Positions 37,686 to 47,824 are shown, counted from the first letter of the stretch. The stretch is 64,000 bases of DNA from Parabacteroides gordonii MS-1 = DSM 23371 (GCF_000969825.1 NZ_KQ033919.1:1273218-1337217), one strand, 5' to 3'. Numbers and translations: made by a program. The notes: generated by a model from the sequence alone, not told the origin.

Positions 37686-38906
37686 TTACTTCAATGCATG
37701 ATCAGCCTTTACATCACTTTCCCCGTTCCAGGCACGAAGATTCGTCCATTCGGTATAAGGAGCCGACCAGAATTCGTCTGTTGCCGGTAGTCCCAAAGGT
37801 AATAAGCCTACTGCACAAAGATATACACTTCCCGTATTTATATAAGACTCCGACATATCAATTTGTTCACCGGTGAAACCAACACGCAGCCAACCGTTTG
37901 CATCGAAGTTCTTCGGTGATTTCATCACATTGCGGATCACGGCAGTCATACCGCAACGAACCTGGGCCGGTTTTACCCGTTCAGGCAGGATGTGCATCAG
38001 ACTGGCTTGTGCCAATGCATGGAAAGCACCGAAACGGTATACGATAGAACGCCCCACTACCGGGAAAGTGCCTTCCGGTGAAATAAAACGTTCCAGTTGT
38101 TCTGCATAGCGTGTATGACGGGGCAACTGTGTTTCAGCAAAGTCAGCCCCTTCGAGGTTATGTTTCTTCATGATCAACAGGACATCTGTCAGCATCGGAT
38201 GGATAACGAAACTGTTATAATAATCCATGTGAAAAGCAGGCCCGTCACCATACAACGCATCGCCTTTATACCATTCGTCACGGAATTTCTTCACACCATA
38301 CGTCAGGCGATCCATATCGCATTCGCCTGTAAATTCAAGCAGGGCTGCCTCAACTGTGGAAGCAAACAAAAGCCAGTTATTTTCCCACGGTTTGATGCCA
38401 CGGCTACGTTTCAGTTCCGTGATCATCCATTCTTTCGCCTGCGGATCCAGGTTTCCCCACAACTGTTTCGGTGCACGGAGCAATCCCTGTGCCAGAAAAG
38501 CGGCATCCACCAACGGCTGATAAGGTTTACCGAAGACCAGATAGTCGGGAGATTCCGGATTAACGGCATTCTTCAAGCCCTTCACGGTCAGTTTGATATA
38601 TTTATCACGCAATTGTCCTTCCGGTGTATTATCGGGGCCCAGTTCCAACCAGGGAGCAATACCGCATACCAGGCGTCCGACTGCTTCCAGGTGGGAAAAA
38701 TCGCTTCTGTCTTTCGACAGGGATTCGTAAGGCATATTCTTTTTCAGCGTATTGTTACTCAGGTTTGTCAATACCGGGTCGGCAATACGGGTTAAAGTTT
38801 CCACCCAGAAAGCCCGATCCTGCGTACCATCCTGCTGTGCCTTTCCTGTGAGGGAGAAACACAGGCAGCATACTAAAATAGCTGTTGTTTTTAATAGATT
38901 AGTCAT
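37686..38906 (-). CDS. DUF2264 protein (exported, uronate-related)
   Basis: 406 residues with a signal peptide ending LTGKAQ. The family hallmark is visible: [19 protein letters not shown] near the start, then LGPDNTPEG and [22 protein letters not shown]2264 proteins have an (alpha/alpha)6-type fold and occur with GH88/GH105 enzymes in loci for pectin-like or glycosaminoglycan substrates; the activity is uncertain. Confidence 0.85.
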   Translation of the reverse strand: MTNLLKTTAILVCCLCFSLTGKAQQDGTQDRAFWVETLTRIADPVLTNLSNNTLKKNMPYESLSKDRSDFSHLEAVGRLVCGIAPWLELGPDNTPEGQLRDKYIKLTVKGLKNAVNPESPDYLVFGKPYQPLVDAAFLAQGLLRAPKQLWGNLDPQAKEWMITELKRSRGIKPWENNWLLFASTVEAALLEFTGECDMDRLTYGVKKFRDEWYKGDALYGDGPAFHMDYYNSFVIHPMLTDVLLIMKKHNLEGADFAETQLPRHTRYAEQLERFISPEGTFPVVGRSIVYRFGAFHALAQASLMHILPERVKPAQVRCGMTAVIRNVMKSPKNFDANGWLRVGFTGEQIDMSESYINTGSVYLCAVGLLPLGLPATDEFWSAPYTEWTNLRAWNGESDVKADHALK

Positions 38907-38912
38907 GGAATA

Positions 38913-40115
38913 TTATTTTTCGGTCAGTTTCTTTAAACGCATCAATGCTTCTACATAATAATAATCGGCGTAGCTTAGCGGAACATCCACTTCGCTGTTT
39001 CCGGGGAAATGGCCGGTAGAATGCATCAGGGCAAAATTGCAGTTCGTCCCTTTCGCTGCCAGATATTCAGGAGTTGTCAACGAGCGAACCTGCTGTTCGG
39101 CAAAATCCAGATAACTCTTTGCACTCTCGCTCTTATCCAACTGGCTCAACTCGATCAGGGCAGAAGCCATAATAGCGGCAGCCGAGGCATCTCTCGGAAC
39201 ATCAGGAATACCCGGAGCGTCGAAGTCCCAGTACGGCACCTTATCAGCCGGCATATTCGGATGGTTCATGATAAAAGCAGCGATATGCTTGGCCTGATCC
39301 AGATATTCCGGTTTACCGGTTTCGCGATACATCATAGTAAATCCATACAACGCCCATGCCTGGCCGCGAGCCCATGCCGATTCGTCGGCTGCTCCCTGAT
39401 GGGTTTGTTTCTTATGGGGGACACCTGTTATCGTATCGTAAGAAACCACATGATAGCAACTGTAGTCATCACGGAAATGGTTGTTCAGTGTTTTATCGGC
39501 ATGAGAGATAGCCATCTTACGGAAACGGTCATCGCCGGAAGCTTTCGAGGCCCAGCTAAAGAACTCCAGGTTCATCATATTATCGATAATAACCGGGAAT
39601 TGCCAGATATTCTTATTGAAATCCCATGAGCGGATCGCTCCTACCCGTTCGTCAAAACGAGTTGCCAGCGAGTTTGCACCTGTCAGCATCACATCTTTAT
39701 ATTCCGGTTTGCCGGTCAGGCGATAGCCATTACCGTAACTGCAATAAAGCATAAAGCCGACATCATGGCTATAAGTGATATTCTTCACTTCTTCCACCCG
39801 GTCGGTATACATTTCCGCATATTTCTTTAATTCGGGAGTCGGATTGTTTTCGTAGAGATACCACAGTTCTCCCGGGAAGAAACCGCTGCACCACCAGGAA
39901 TAGTCGCTGGTTTCAAGCGTTCCTTCTTTATTGATTGCTTTAGGAAGACGCCCTTCCTGGTTTTCGAGGTCTTTAGCCATCAGAATAGCTTGTTCGGTTG
40001 AAGCCTTCAGACCACGGTCGATAACGTCGGCTATAGGCTCTTGTTTGGGCTGCGAATCACAGGCTGATAAAAGTAATGTGACCGCAAACACGCCACACGA
40101 GAGTAATTTGTTCAT
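38913..40115 (-). CDS. GH88 unsaturated glucuronyl hydrolase (lipoprotein)
   Basis: 400 residues; lipobox LLSAC (Cys19). GH88 motifs: YSWWCSGFFPGELWYLYE, the catalytic-type Asp in YSHDVGFMLYCSYGNG, and ADESAWARGQAWALYGF. Cleaves 4,5-unsaturated uronic acid from oligosaccharides made by lyases. First gene of the operon. No polysaccharide lyase is in the window, so the substrate is open. Confidence 0.93.
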   Translation of the reverse strand: MNKLLSCGVFAVTLLLSACDSQPKQEPIADVIDRGLKASTEQAILMAKDLENQEGRLPKAINKEGTLETSDYSWWCSGFFPGELWYLYENNPTPELKKYAEMYTDRVEEVKNITYSHDVGFMLYCSYGNGYRLTGKPEYKDVMLTGANSLATRFDERVGAIRSWDFNKNIWQFPVIIDNMMNLEFFSWASKASGDDRFRKMAISHADKTLNNHFRDDYSCYHVVSYDTITGVPHKKQTHQGAADESAWARGQAWALYGFTMMYRETGKPEYLDQAKHIAAFIMNHPNMPADKVPYWDFDAPGIPDVPRDASAAAIMASALIELSQLDKSESAKSYLDFAEQQVRSLTTPEYLAAKGTNCNFALMHSTGHFPGNSEVDVPLSYADYYYVEALMRLKKLTEK

Positions 40116-40150
40116 GATAAAAATAGGTTATTAAGTTTTTAAGTTTGTGG

Positions 40151-40158
40151 CAAATATA
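40151..40158 (-). promoter_or_regulatory. -7 box of the GH88-DUF2264-kduI-kduD operon
   Basis: TATATTTG on the minus strand, 36 bp before the GH88 start codon. Confidence 0.6.
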
Positions 40159-40225
40159 CAGGTTTATATTCTAAAAAACCACAACATCTATCGAAAAAGC
40201 TTCGTGTTATCGAACAGCCCCTTCT

Positions 40226-40342
40226 CTACTTACTAAAACAGAAGTCCTTTACTTACTAAGTAATCCTTCGTCTACTCGATAAGTAGAGTACCTAACTACT
40301 TAGTAAGCAAGCTGGGGTCTACTTAGTAAGCAGGCTTTGTAA
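40226..40342. repeat. Five tandem 23-24-bp units with consensus CTACTTAGTAAG
   Basis: Units start at 40226, 40249, 40272, 40296 and 40319 (periods 23, 23, 24, 23): CTACTTACTAAA, TTACTTACTAAG, CTACTCGATAAG, CTACTTAGTAAG, CTACTTAGTAAG. The palindromic core is conserved, the ~11-base spacers are not. They lie between the divergent GH88 operon and pstC. Confidence 0.8.
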
Positions 40343-40441
40343 TACATTTGCAATATCAATGTAATATTTACTTCAAACCGCCTTAACCCGTTCTTAATAC
40401 ATGTTACCTTACTTTGCACTCAGAACAAACAGATAAATGAC

Positions 40442-41629
40442 GTGAGAAAGTTTTTTGAAAAAATTGTAGAAGGAGGACTATTGATCAGCGGGAGTGTGAC
40501 CAGCTTCACGATCCTGTTGATTGTCTTTTTTCTTTTTAAAGAAGCATCCGGTCTTTTCAATAGTCCGGTTGTTGAAGAAGGATATGTACTTGCGGTAAAT
40601 AAGGGGAACGATGTGAGCCATCTGTCGCCGGAAACGATCATGGATATTTTCGATGCCAAAATAACCAACTGGAAAGAGGTGAACGGCAAAGATGAAGAGA
40701 TCCTGGTTTTCCGCTTTTCCGACCTGACCCAGTATTACAGCGAAGAAGAGCTGGGAGATGAATTCCAGTATGTTCCCGAAAAGATCAGTGAACTGGTTGG
40801 TAAAGAGCCGGGGATAATCGCTTTCTTCCCTCAGCAATACCTGGCTGACCCTTTTGCCGGAACCGTCCTTCCCGAAGAAAAAATCTCACTCTCCGACTTC
40901 TTTGCCGGAACGAAATGGTATCCGACATCCGCCCCCGCTCCTATCTTCGGATTGATCCCGCTGTTGTTGGGAACACTGCTGGTAAGCATCGGGGCGATCG
41001 TCCTTTCACTGCCTTTCGGCATGGCGGTTGCCATCTATCTGGCAGAAATAGCCAATAAGCGAACCCGCGAAATATTAAAGCCGGTCATCGAACTGCTGGC
41101 GGGTATTCCGTCTGTGGTGTACGGTTTCTTCGGGCTGGTCGTCATTGTCCCGCTAATACAAAAAGGGCTGAACCTTCCGGTCGGTGAAACGGCTTTTGCC
41201 GGCAGTGTCGTATTGGCTATCATGGCATTACCGACCATCATTACCGTTGCGGAGGATGCGATGCGGACTACCCCACGGGCAATGAAAGAAGCAAGCCTGG
41301 CTTTGGGAGCGACGCAATGGCAGACGATCTATAAAGTCATTATCCCCTATTCCATATCCGGTATCACGTCGGCAGTCGTTTTAGGTATCGGACGCGCTAT
41401 CGGCGAGACAATGGCCGTACTGATGGTAACTGGAAATGCGGCGGTTATTCCGACTTCCTTCTTTGAACCCGTGCGAACCATTCCCGCCACAATCGCAGCC
41501 GAACTGGGAGAAGCCCCTGCCGGTGGAGCCCATTATCAGGCGTTGTTCCTACTGGGAGCTGTTTTGTTCATCATCACACTGGTATTAAGTATCACGGTTG
41601 AATATATTTCATCCAAAAGAAAAATCTAA
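40442..41629 (+). CDS. pstC: Phosphate ABC transporter permease PstC with PstS-like periplasmic insert
   Basis: 395 residues from a GTG start (an ATG four bases earlier is out of frame). TM1 (about 12-33) is followed by a periplasmic segment of about 130 residues (38-168) containing LSPETIMDIFDAKITNWKEV and GIIAFFPQQYL, phrases belonging to PstS phosphate-binding proteins. From ~168 the normal permease follows (EAA-like loop ASLALGATQWQTIYKVIIP). First gene of pstC-pstA-pstB-phoU. No pstS gene is adjacent. Confidence 0.9.
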   Translation: MRKFFEKIVEGGLLISGSVTSFTILLIVFFLFKEASGLFNSPVVEEGYVLAVNKGNDVSHLSPETIMDIFDAKITNWKEVNGKDEEILVFRFSDLTQYYSEEELGDEFQYVPEKISELVGKEPGIIAFFPQQYLADPFAGTVLPEEKISLSDFFAGTKWYPTSAPAPIFGLIPLLLGTLLVSIGAIVLSLPFGMAVAIYLAEIANKRTREILKPVIELLAGIPSVVYGFFGLVVIVPLIQKGLNLPVGETAFAGSVVLAIMALPTIITVAEDAMRTTPRAMKEASLALGATQWQTIYKVIIPYSISGITSAVVLGIGRAIGETMAVLMVTGNAAVIPTSFFEPVRTIPATIAAELGEAPAGGAHYQALFLLGAVLFIITLVLSITVEYISSKRKI

Positions 41630-41636
41630 ATAAGCT

Positions 41637-42524
41637 ATGGCACCTATTCTGAAACTAGGCAATATCGATACGAAGAAACGGACTTCACAAAAGGTGGCGT
41701 TCGGTTTGTTCACCCTTCTCAGCTATCTGGTTGTTGTTATCCTTTTCCTTATCCTCGGATTTATCATCATAAACGGGGGAAAAGTGATCAGTTGGGATTT
41801 CCTGACAAAGGCTCCCGCAGAAGGAATGACGGCCGGCGGTATTTATCCGGCCATTGTCGGAACACTTTACCTCGTACTGGGCAGCAGCCTGATCAGTTTC
41901 CCGATCGGGATTATGAGCGGTATTTATATGAATGAATACGCTACGAACGGCAAACTGACCCGCTTTATCCGCATCATGACCAACAATCTAAGCGGCGTGC
42001 CTTCGGTCGTGTTTGGTTTGTTCGGTATGTCGTTGTTCGTTGTCACCCTGGGATGGGGCGACTCGATCATCGCGGGTTCATTCACGCTGGCTCTGATGTC
42101 TTTGCCGTTGATTATCCGCACGACGGAGGAAGCGCTGAAAAGTATCGACGACTCTTTCCGTCACGGAAGCCTGGCACTGGGGGCAACCAAGTTACAGACC
42201 ATCCGCCGGGTGGTACTGCCGATGGCTTTCCCCAATATCATTACCGGGTTGATCCTGTCGGTCGGACGCGTATCGGGCGAAACGGCTCCTATCCTGTTTA
42301 CCGTTGCCGCCTATTTCCTGCCGCAACTCCCGGAGAGCATCTTCGACCAGTGTATGGCATTGCCTTACCACTTGTATGTCATTTCAACCAGCGGTACGGA
42401 TATCGAAGCTTCCCGTGGGATGGCTTACGGAACGGCACTGGTGCTGATCGCAATCGTGTTAGTCGTAAACCTGCTGGCAAATGCCCTGAGAAAGTATTTT
42501 GCCAAGAAAGTAAAGATGAACTAA
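41637..42524 (+). CDS. pstA: Phosphate ABC transporter permease
   Basis: 295 residues, six TM helices, EAA-like loop GSLALGATKLQTIRRVVLP. Pairs with PstC; 7-bp gap. Confidence 0.94.
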   Translation: MAPILKLGNIDTKKRTSQKVAFGLFTLLSYLVVVILFLILGFIIINGGKVISWDFLTKAPAEGMTAGGIYPAIVGTLYLVLGSSLISFPIGIMSGIYMNEYATNGKLTRFIRIMTNNLSGVPSVVFGLFGMSLFVVTLGWGDSIIAGSFTLALMSLPLIIRTTEEALKSIDDSFRHGSLALGATKLQTIRRVVLPMAFPNIITGLILSVGRVSGETAPILFTVAAYFLPQLPESIFDQCMALPYHLYVISTSGTDIEASRGMAYGTALVLIAIVLVVNLLANALRKYFAKKVKMN

Positions 42525-42567
42525 CCGGTTATCACACGCAATAACAATAAAATAACAAGTAAGAATT

Positions 42568-43320
42568 ATGATAAAGATTGATGCCCGGAACGTAGATTTC
42601 TATTATGGCGACTTTCATGCATTAAAGAATATCTCGATGCAAATCGAAGCAAACACCTCGGTTGCCTTTATCGGCCCGTCGGGTTGTGGCAAGTCAACAT
42701 TCCTGCGTTTATTCAACCGTATGAATGACCTGATCCCCGATACCCGGATGACCGGTACTATCCTGATAGACAACCGTAACATCTATGAAAAAGGAGAAAA
42801 GGTGGATCAGCTCCGCAAGAATGTAGGTATGGTATTCCAGAAACCGAACCCTTTCCCTAAAACGATCTTCGAGAACGTTGCTTACGGACTGCGTGTAAAC
42901 GGTGTAAATGACAACGAGTATATCGAAGAGACAGTGGTCAAGACACTGAAGCAGGTGGTTCTCTGGGACGAAGTGAAAGACAAGCTGAAAGAATCGGCTT
43001 TCGCCCTGTCAGGCGGACAGCAGCAGCGTTTGTGCATCGCCCGTGCGCTGGCTATCTCTCCATCCATCCTGCTGATGGACGAACCGACTTCCGCCCTCGA
43101 CCCGATTTCTACCAGCAAGATCGAGGAACTGATACATGAGCTGAAGAATGAATACACGATCGTTATCGTTACACACAATATGCAACAGGCAGCCCGCATC
43201 AGCGACAAAACGGGTTACTTCTATCTGGGCGAACTGATCGAGTTCGACAATACGCGTAAGATATTTACCAATCCGGAGAAAGAATCGACCCAGAATTATA
43301 TCACGGGACGTTTCGGATAA
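42568..43320 (+). CDS. pstB: Phosphate ABC transporter ATP-binding protein
   Basis: 250 residues. Walker [10 protein letters not shown], signature [14 protein letters not shown], Walker [14 protein letters not shown]; the insert [15 protein letters not shown] is typical of PstB. Confidence 0.97.
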   Translation: MIKIDARNVDFYYGDFHALKNISMQIEANTSVAFIGPSGCGKSTFLRLFNRMNDLIPDTRMTGTILIDNRNIYEKGEKVDQLRKNVGMVFQKPNPFPKTIFENVAYGLRVNGVNDNEYIEETVVKTLKQVVLWDEVKDKLKESAFALSGGQQQRLCIARALAISPSILLMDEPTSALDPISTSKIEELIHELKNEYTIVIVTHNMQQAARISDKTGYFYLGELIEFDNTRKIFTNPEKESTQNYITGRFG

Positions 43321-43348
43321 ACATACTTAAGAGGAAATAACAGAATAT

Positions 43349-44023
43349 ATGAAAGTGATAGATCAGGAGATAGCCTCCTTAAAAAACAGTATCAGCGAAA
43401 TGTGGGCTTTGGTTCACCAACAGTTATACAATGCCGGGGAAGCGATGCTGACCGGAGATAAAGAACTGGCTTATAAAGTGATCAGCCGCGAACGTCGTGT
43501 AAATGCATTCGAACTGAAAATAGACAGCGACTGCGAAGATATCATCGCCCTCTACGCTCCCGTCGCCGTCGACCTGCGTTTTGTACTGGCCATGTACAAG
43601 ATCAACACGAACCTGGAACGCCTAGGTGACTTTGCCGAGAGCATTGCCCGTTTCGCCGGGAACCTGCCGGACGGAGCCCCCGTCGATCCGAAACTGATAA
43701 AAGAAACGCGGGTGGAAGAAATGTTGCAGGAACTGCTCAGTATGCTCACGTTGAGCCAGGAAGCCTTTGAGAAAGAGAGCTCGGAGATCGCTTCACGCAT
43801 CTTCCTCAAAGACAATCTGATCGATGAGATCAACCATAACTCGACAAAGATCATTGCCGACTACATAGAAAAGCATCCCGGAAACGCATTGGTAGGCCTT
43901 TACATGGCAGGCGTGATCCGTAAGATGGAACGTTTCGGCGACCATTGTACGAATATTGCCGAAGAACTGATCTTCTATCTGGATGCTAAAGTAATGAAGC
44001 ATATCGGAAAAACGGAGAACTAA
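43349..44023 (+). CDS. phoU: Phosphate-transport accessory/regulatory protein PhoU
   Basis: 224 residues; two PhoU three-helix repeats with the metal-binding pattern (E/D)xxxD: FELKIDSDCEDIIAL and RLGDFAESIA in the first, RFGDHCTNIAEELIF in the second. Dampens Pst transport and the phosphate response. Last gene of the operon. Confidence 0.95.
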   Translation: MKVIDQEIASLKNSISEMWALVHQQLYNAGEAMLTGDKELAYKVISRERRVNAFELKIDSDCEDIIALYAPVAVDLRFVLAMYKINTNLERLGDFAESIARFAGNLPDGAPVDPKLIKETRVEEMLQELLSMLTLSQEAFEKESSEIASRIFLKDNLIDEINHNSTKIIADYIEKHPGNALVGLYMAGVIRKMERFGDHCTNIAEELIFYLDAKVMKHIGKTEN

Positions 44024-44095
44024 ACACTTATTTACAAGTATTCGGCATAACGACTCACCGGCATCCCCAAAAACCTGTTCGAGCCTGCCTACCTA

Positions 44096-44169
44096 AAAAG
44101 TGTTTCATCCTAGTGAAACAGTTGTTCCATATAGGTGAAACACTTGTTTCACTAGGATGAAACACTTTT
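44096..44169. repeat. Three tandem 22-bp palindromic units upstream of the porin gene
   Basis: Units at 44102, 44124 and 44146: GTTTCATCCTAGTGAAACA, GTTCCATATAGGTGAAACA, GTTTCACTAGGATGAAACA, each followed by (C/G)TT. The outer two also form a perfect 25-bp inverted repeat (44096-44120 with 44145-44169). The block ends 26 bp before the -7 box of the porin gene. Confidence 0.85.
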
Positions 44170-44194
44170 AATGACACGAAAGAAAATTTCTTTG

Positions 44195-44202
44195 TACCTT
44201 TG
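44195..44202 (+). promoter_or_regulatory. -7 box of the porin-like gene
   Basis: TACCTTTG, 31 bp before the ATG at 44233. Confidence 0.6.
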
Positions 44203-44232
44203 CGTCTCAAATCAACAAACAGACAAAGATTC

Positions 44233-45330
44233 ATGAAACGACTACTGGCACTTTGCCTGGCCGCTTTTTGGGCAGGAACTACTTTTACCGCTTCTTCACA
44301 AAAGCCATTGATCCCGAACAATACGGAAGTTTTCAAATTATTCTTAGAGACCCATGGATCTTATAACGAAGCACTTTCCGGCGAAGCGGAAAGGGACCGT
44401 TTTCTGCTGAATGATTTCAAGGTGGAAGCAACGGGGACTGTTACTCCCTGGCTTTCTTATGCTTACCGCCAGGTACTTTGCTACCAGAACGAATGGGTAC
44501 GGGCCAACGGCTTCGGCTCCTATATCGAAAATGCCTGGGTAAACTTCCGGTTATCGGATAAGTTTTCTGTGACAGCCGGTAAGCAGGATGCAGCCTGGGG
44601 AGGGTTCGAATACGACGAGTATGCCTACAAGATATACGATTACAGCGACATGAACGAGTGGATGGATTGTTATTTCACCGGTGTCGGTATCAGTTATGAG
44701 CCCAGTGAAACCCAGGAAGTTTGCTTCCAGGTAACGAACGGCAACGATAACCGTAGTAAATCGCCCTCTTTCTATAACATCGGATGGAACAGCAGTTACC
44801 TGGACGAGTTGTTATCCCTCCGCTACTCCGTTACAGCCGGGCAACAGGCCAAAGGGGAATGGATGTGGATGGCATGGGCCGGGCAGCAGATTGAATCGGG
44901 CAAGTTCCTGGGATATTTCGATGTGATGTACACACGCGGCAAATCCGATCCTGTCGGTATCCTGGCCGAACAGTTCGAGCCGGAGGACGAAGAAACGGGT
45001 TCATGGATTGCCAATACGGGTTACCTCTCGCTGGTAGCCCGCCTGAACTACAGCATCCATCCGAAATGGAATCTTTTCGTCAAAGGGATGTATGAAACGG
45101 CTTCCGTTTACAAGGCCAACGGCCCCTACGAATCAGGGAAATACCGTACTGCCTGGGGATACCAGGGAGGAGTCGAGTTCTACCCGATGGGCGACGATAA
45201 CCTGCACCTCTTCCTCAGCGGCACCGGACGGGCCTACAGCCTGACAGAAAGAGCAAAGGCGCTCGAAGCCTTCTCTGAAAACACCGGACGCCTTTCTGTA
45301 GGATTTGTTTATAAGATACCTCTGTTCTAA
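44233..45330 (+). CDS. Porin-like outer-membrane beta-barrel protein (OprP/OprO type)
   Basis: 365 residues from the ATG at 44233, which opens a proper signal peptide (MKRLLALCLAAFWAGTTFTASSQ); the frame is open 11 codons upstream across the promoter. The body is amphipathic beta-strands ending SVGFVYKIPLF with terminal Phe, a barrel signature. Placement after phoU suggests phosphate uptake across the outer membrane (inference). Confidence 0.75.
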   Translation: MKRLLALCLAAFWAGTTFTASSQKPLIPNNTEVFKLFLETHGSYNEALSGEAERDRFLLNDFKVEATGTVTPWLSYAYRQVLCYQNEWVRANGFGSYIENAWVNFRLSDKFSVTAGKQDAAWGGFEYDEYAYKIYDYSDMNEWMDCYFTGVGISYEPSETQEVCFQVTNGNDNRSKSPSFYNIGWNSSYLDELLSLRYSVTAGQQAKGEWMWMAWAGQQIESGKFLGYFDVMYTRGKSDPVGILAEQFEPEDEETGSWIANTGYLSLVARLNYSIHPKWNLFVKGMYETASVYKANGPYESGKYRTAWGYQGGVEFYPMGDDNLHLFLSGTGRAYSLTERAKALEAFSENTGRLSVGFVYKIPLF

Positions 45331-47792
45331 AATTGTAGCAACAACGAATCCCCTTCCTTCATATCGACTGTCAGCATTCCATCGATAACAGGCATAGACA
45401 CAGCTTTCTGGTTCATCTTAATCCCCATATTTTCGGAGTATGCCGGCAACTTGATACTGAACGTTCCGGGAACGACAGCTTTCAATCCGGCTTCCGTCAA
45501 CCGGCCTTCCGACCATTTGGCTGAAACTTCACCGCCACCCTGTACTTTCAGACCTTTAAAGCTACCGGTCTGCCAGGCTGAAGGCAAGGCAGGCAGTAAC
45601 TCGATCCGTCCGGTCTGACTTTGTACCAGCATTTCGGCAATACCCGCACAACCACCATAATTACCATCGATCTGGAAAGGCGGATGCGCACAGAACAGGT
45701 TCGGATAAGAACCGCCGCCATTCACCATATTGGTTGTCTTTTCCACACAGGGACGAAGCAGGTCTACCAACAGTTTATAAGCATGATCGCCGTCATGCAG
45801 ACGCGCCCAGAAATTAATCTTCCAAGCCATCGACCAGCCGGTACTCTTATCGCCACGCACTTCGAGTGTCTTGCGGGCAGCTTCTGCCAGTTCGGGTGTA
45901 TGTTCTACTGAGATTTCATTTCCCGGATAAAGGCCATACAGGTGTGAGACATGGCGATGGGTCGGCTCTGCCTCTTCGTACGGTTCGAGCCATTCGAGGA
46001 TACGGCCATCCTTTCCGATCGTTGTCGGCATCAGGCGCGAACGTTTGTCGGCCAGTTCCTGGCAGAAAGCGGTGTCTACACCTAATATAGTGGCGGCTTC
46101 TATGGTATTGGTAAACAGTTCGCGGACGATCTGGTTATCCATTGTCGATCCGGCACAGATACTTACCACCTTACCATTCGGCATACGATAGCCGTTTTCC
46201 GGAGAAGTGGTAGGGGCCGTGACCAGATAGTTGTTCCTCGGATCACGAACCAGCATATCTGTAAAGAAAAGAGCGGCTCCTTTCATCACCGGATAGACCT
46301 CTTTCAGATATTCTTTATCTTTCGTATATTGATAATGCGTGAACAGATGCTCACAAAGCCAGGCAGCAGAAGTGTTGGTTGCTCCCCACGACGGATGTTC
46401 GCCCGGTGCGGTAAACTCCCAGACATTCCCCAGGATATGCGTCACCCAGCCACGGGCGTTATAGAATACTTTGGCTGTTTGCTCGCCGCTGGCCACTTGT
46501 TGTTTTGTCCACTCGATCATCGGCAGATGTAATTCCGACAAATTGGTCACCTCAGCCGGCCAGTGGTTCATCTGGAAATTGATGTTGAGGTGATAATCGC
46601 CGTTCCAGGGCGTATCGATCGTATTACACCATAAGCCCTGCAAATTGGGGGGCAGTGAACCCGGACGGGTAGACGAGATCAGCAGGTAACGTCCGAACTG
46701 GAAGTAAAGAGCGCCCAGAGAAGGATCGTTATGATCTTCCTGGAATGCTTGTAAACGCTTATCAATCGGCATGTTGTCTCTTTCAGAATATCCCAGATCC
46801 AAGTCTACCCGGTCGAACAAGGCACGGTAGGCATTGATATGTTCTTTCCTTAATGTCGGATAATCCTTTCTTTCGGACTCTGCCAATAGAGAGAATATCT
46901 GGTCTTCGAAACCTTCGTTCTTATAGCTTGTTGCCATGCTCACCAACAGGATAGCTTCAGAGGCATTCTGAACGGTCAACGAGCTGTCTCCCGCTGTTAG
47001 GGAACCGCCTTTAGGCAGGACAATACGCACACGCGCCTGATATTTAATGCCTTTCATTTCAAGGGTATCGACGCCATCGAACAGCTGGCCTTGCATCAGC
47101 AGGTCTTTGCCGTCAGTCGATACGGAATAATATTCGGGGCGGTTCATTCCTACGGTAAAGTTCAACGCCTTATCCGCATCCGCCATCAGATGAACGATCC
47201 CCAGGTCACCGGAGAAAGAGGTGAATGCTTCGCGGCTGTAATTCACTTTCCCTTTGCGGAAGGTTGTTGAAGCGATGGCATCGCCGAGGTTCAGTTCGCG
47301 GCGATAGGCGGCAATAGAGTCGGAAGCATCGTTATAAGAATAGTCCAGCACCAGATTTCCAAGCAACTGATAACTGCCGTAAGGGACTTTGGCTCCCTGG
47401 CCTTGTCCGCTACCGGCACCACCGCAAACAAACGTACGGTACATCAACTCCTGGGCTTCATCATTCCGTCCTTCAAAAAGCAGACGGCGGATGGTTGCCA
47501 GCGACATGACAGCCTGCGGATTATCCGTATTCTGCTTACTGCCCGACCACATGGATATTTCATTCAACAGGATATTTTCCTGACCGACCCCGCCATCGGG
47601 CATCATTCCCAGCCGTCCGTTTCCCAGCGGCAACGTTTCTTCCCAGATACGGGCAGGTTCATCAAAATGATAAGCGAGTTTATTGCCGGTCTTTATATCC
47701 GGCATGTCACAGGCTGCCAGCAGAAGTAACAAGACAGCCACATAGGGACGGAAAATGTTTCGCCCTATCTCTTTTAATCGAATTGAGTTCAT
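45327..47792 (-). CDS. GH95 family glycosidase (alpha-L-fucosidase type), lipoprotein
   Basis: 821 residues; lipobox LLLAAC (Cys28). N-terminal beta domain (YHFDEPARIWEETLPLGNGRLG), catalytic (alpha/alpha)6 domain with HLNINFQMNHWPAE (the Asn-x-Asn pair), TSPENGY (general acid Glu) and QIDGNYGG (Asp), and a C-terminal beta domain. GH95 removes alpha-1,2-fucose or alpha-L-galactose from glycans. The stop overlaps the end of the porin gene by 4 bp, tail to tail. Monocistronic. Confidence 0.92.
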   Translation of the reverse strand: MNSIRLKEIGRNIFRPYVAVLLLLLAACDMPDIKTGNKLAYHFDEPARIWEETLPLGNGRLGMMPDGGVGQENILLNEISMWSGSKQNTDNPQAVMSLATIRRLLFEGRNDEAQELMYRTFVCGGAGSGQGQGAKVPYGSYQLLGNLVLDYSYNDASDSIAAYRRELNLGDAIASTTFRKGKVNYSREAFTSFSGDLGIVHLMADADKALNFTVGMNRPEYYSVSTDGKDLLMQGQLFDGVDTLEMKGIKYQARVRIVLPKGGSLTAGDSSLTVQNASEAILLVSMATSYKNEGFEDQIFSLLAESERKDYPTLRKEHINAYRALFDRVDLDLGYSERDNMPIDKRLQAFQEDHNDPSLGALYFQFGRYLLISSTRPGSLPPNLQGLWCNTIDTPWNGDYHLNINFQMNHWPAEVTNLSELHLPMIEWTKQQVASGEQTAKVFYNARGWVTHILGNVWEFTAPGEHPSWGATNTSAAWLCEHLFTHYQYTKDKEYLKEVYPVMKGAALFFTDMLVRDPRNNYLVTAPTTSPENGYRMPNGKVVSICAGSTMDNQIVRELFTNTIEAATILGVDTAFCQELADKRSRLMPTTIGKDGRILEWLEPYEEAEPTHRHVSHLYGLYPGNEISVEHTPELAEAARKTLEVRGDKSTGWSMAWKINFWARLHDGDHAYKLLVDLLRPCVEKTTNMVNGGGSYPNLFCAHPPFQIDGNYGGCAGIAEMLVQSQTGRIELLPALPSAWQTGSFKGLKVQGGGEVSAKWSEGRLTEAGLKAVVPGTFSIKLPAYSENMGIKMNQKAVSMPVIDGMLTVDMKEGDSLLLQF

Positions 47793-47824
47793 AGTATTAT
47801 AATAAAAATTGTATTTCAGCCAGA

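Noticed and set aside
40226..40342. CRISPR array
   Set aside because: Repeats are about 12 bp with 11-bp spacers, degenerate and palindromic, with no cas genes; they fit regulator sites better.
44096..44169. Second invertible promoter
   Set aside because: The inverted arms are only 24 bp apart and no promoter lies between them; too short for an inverton.
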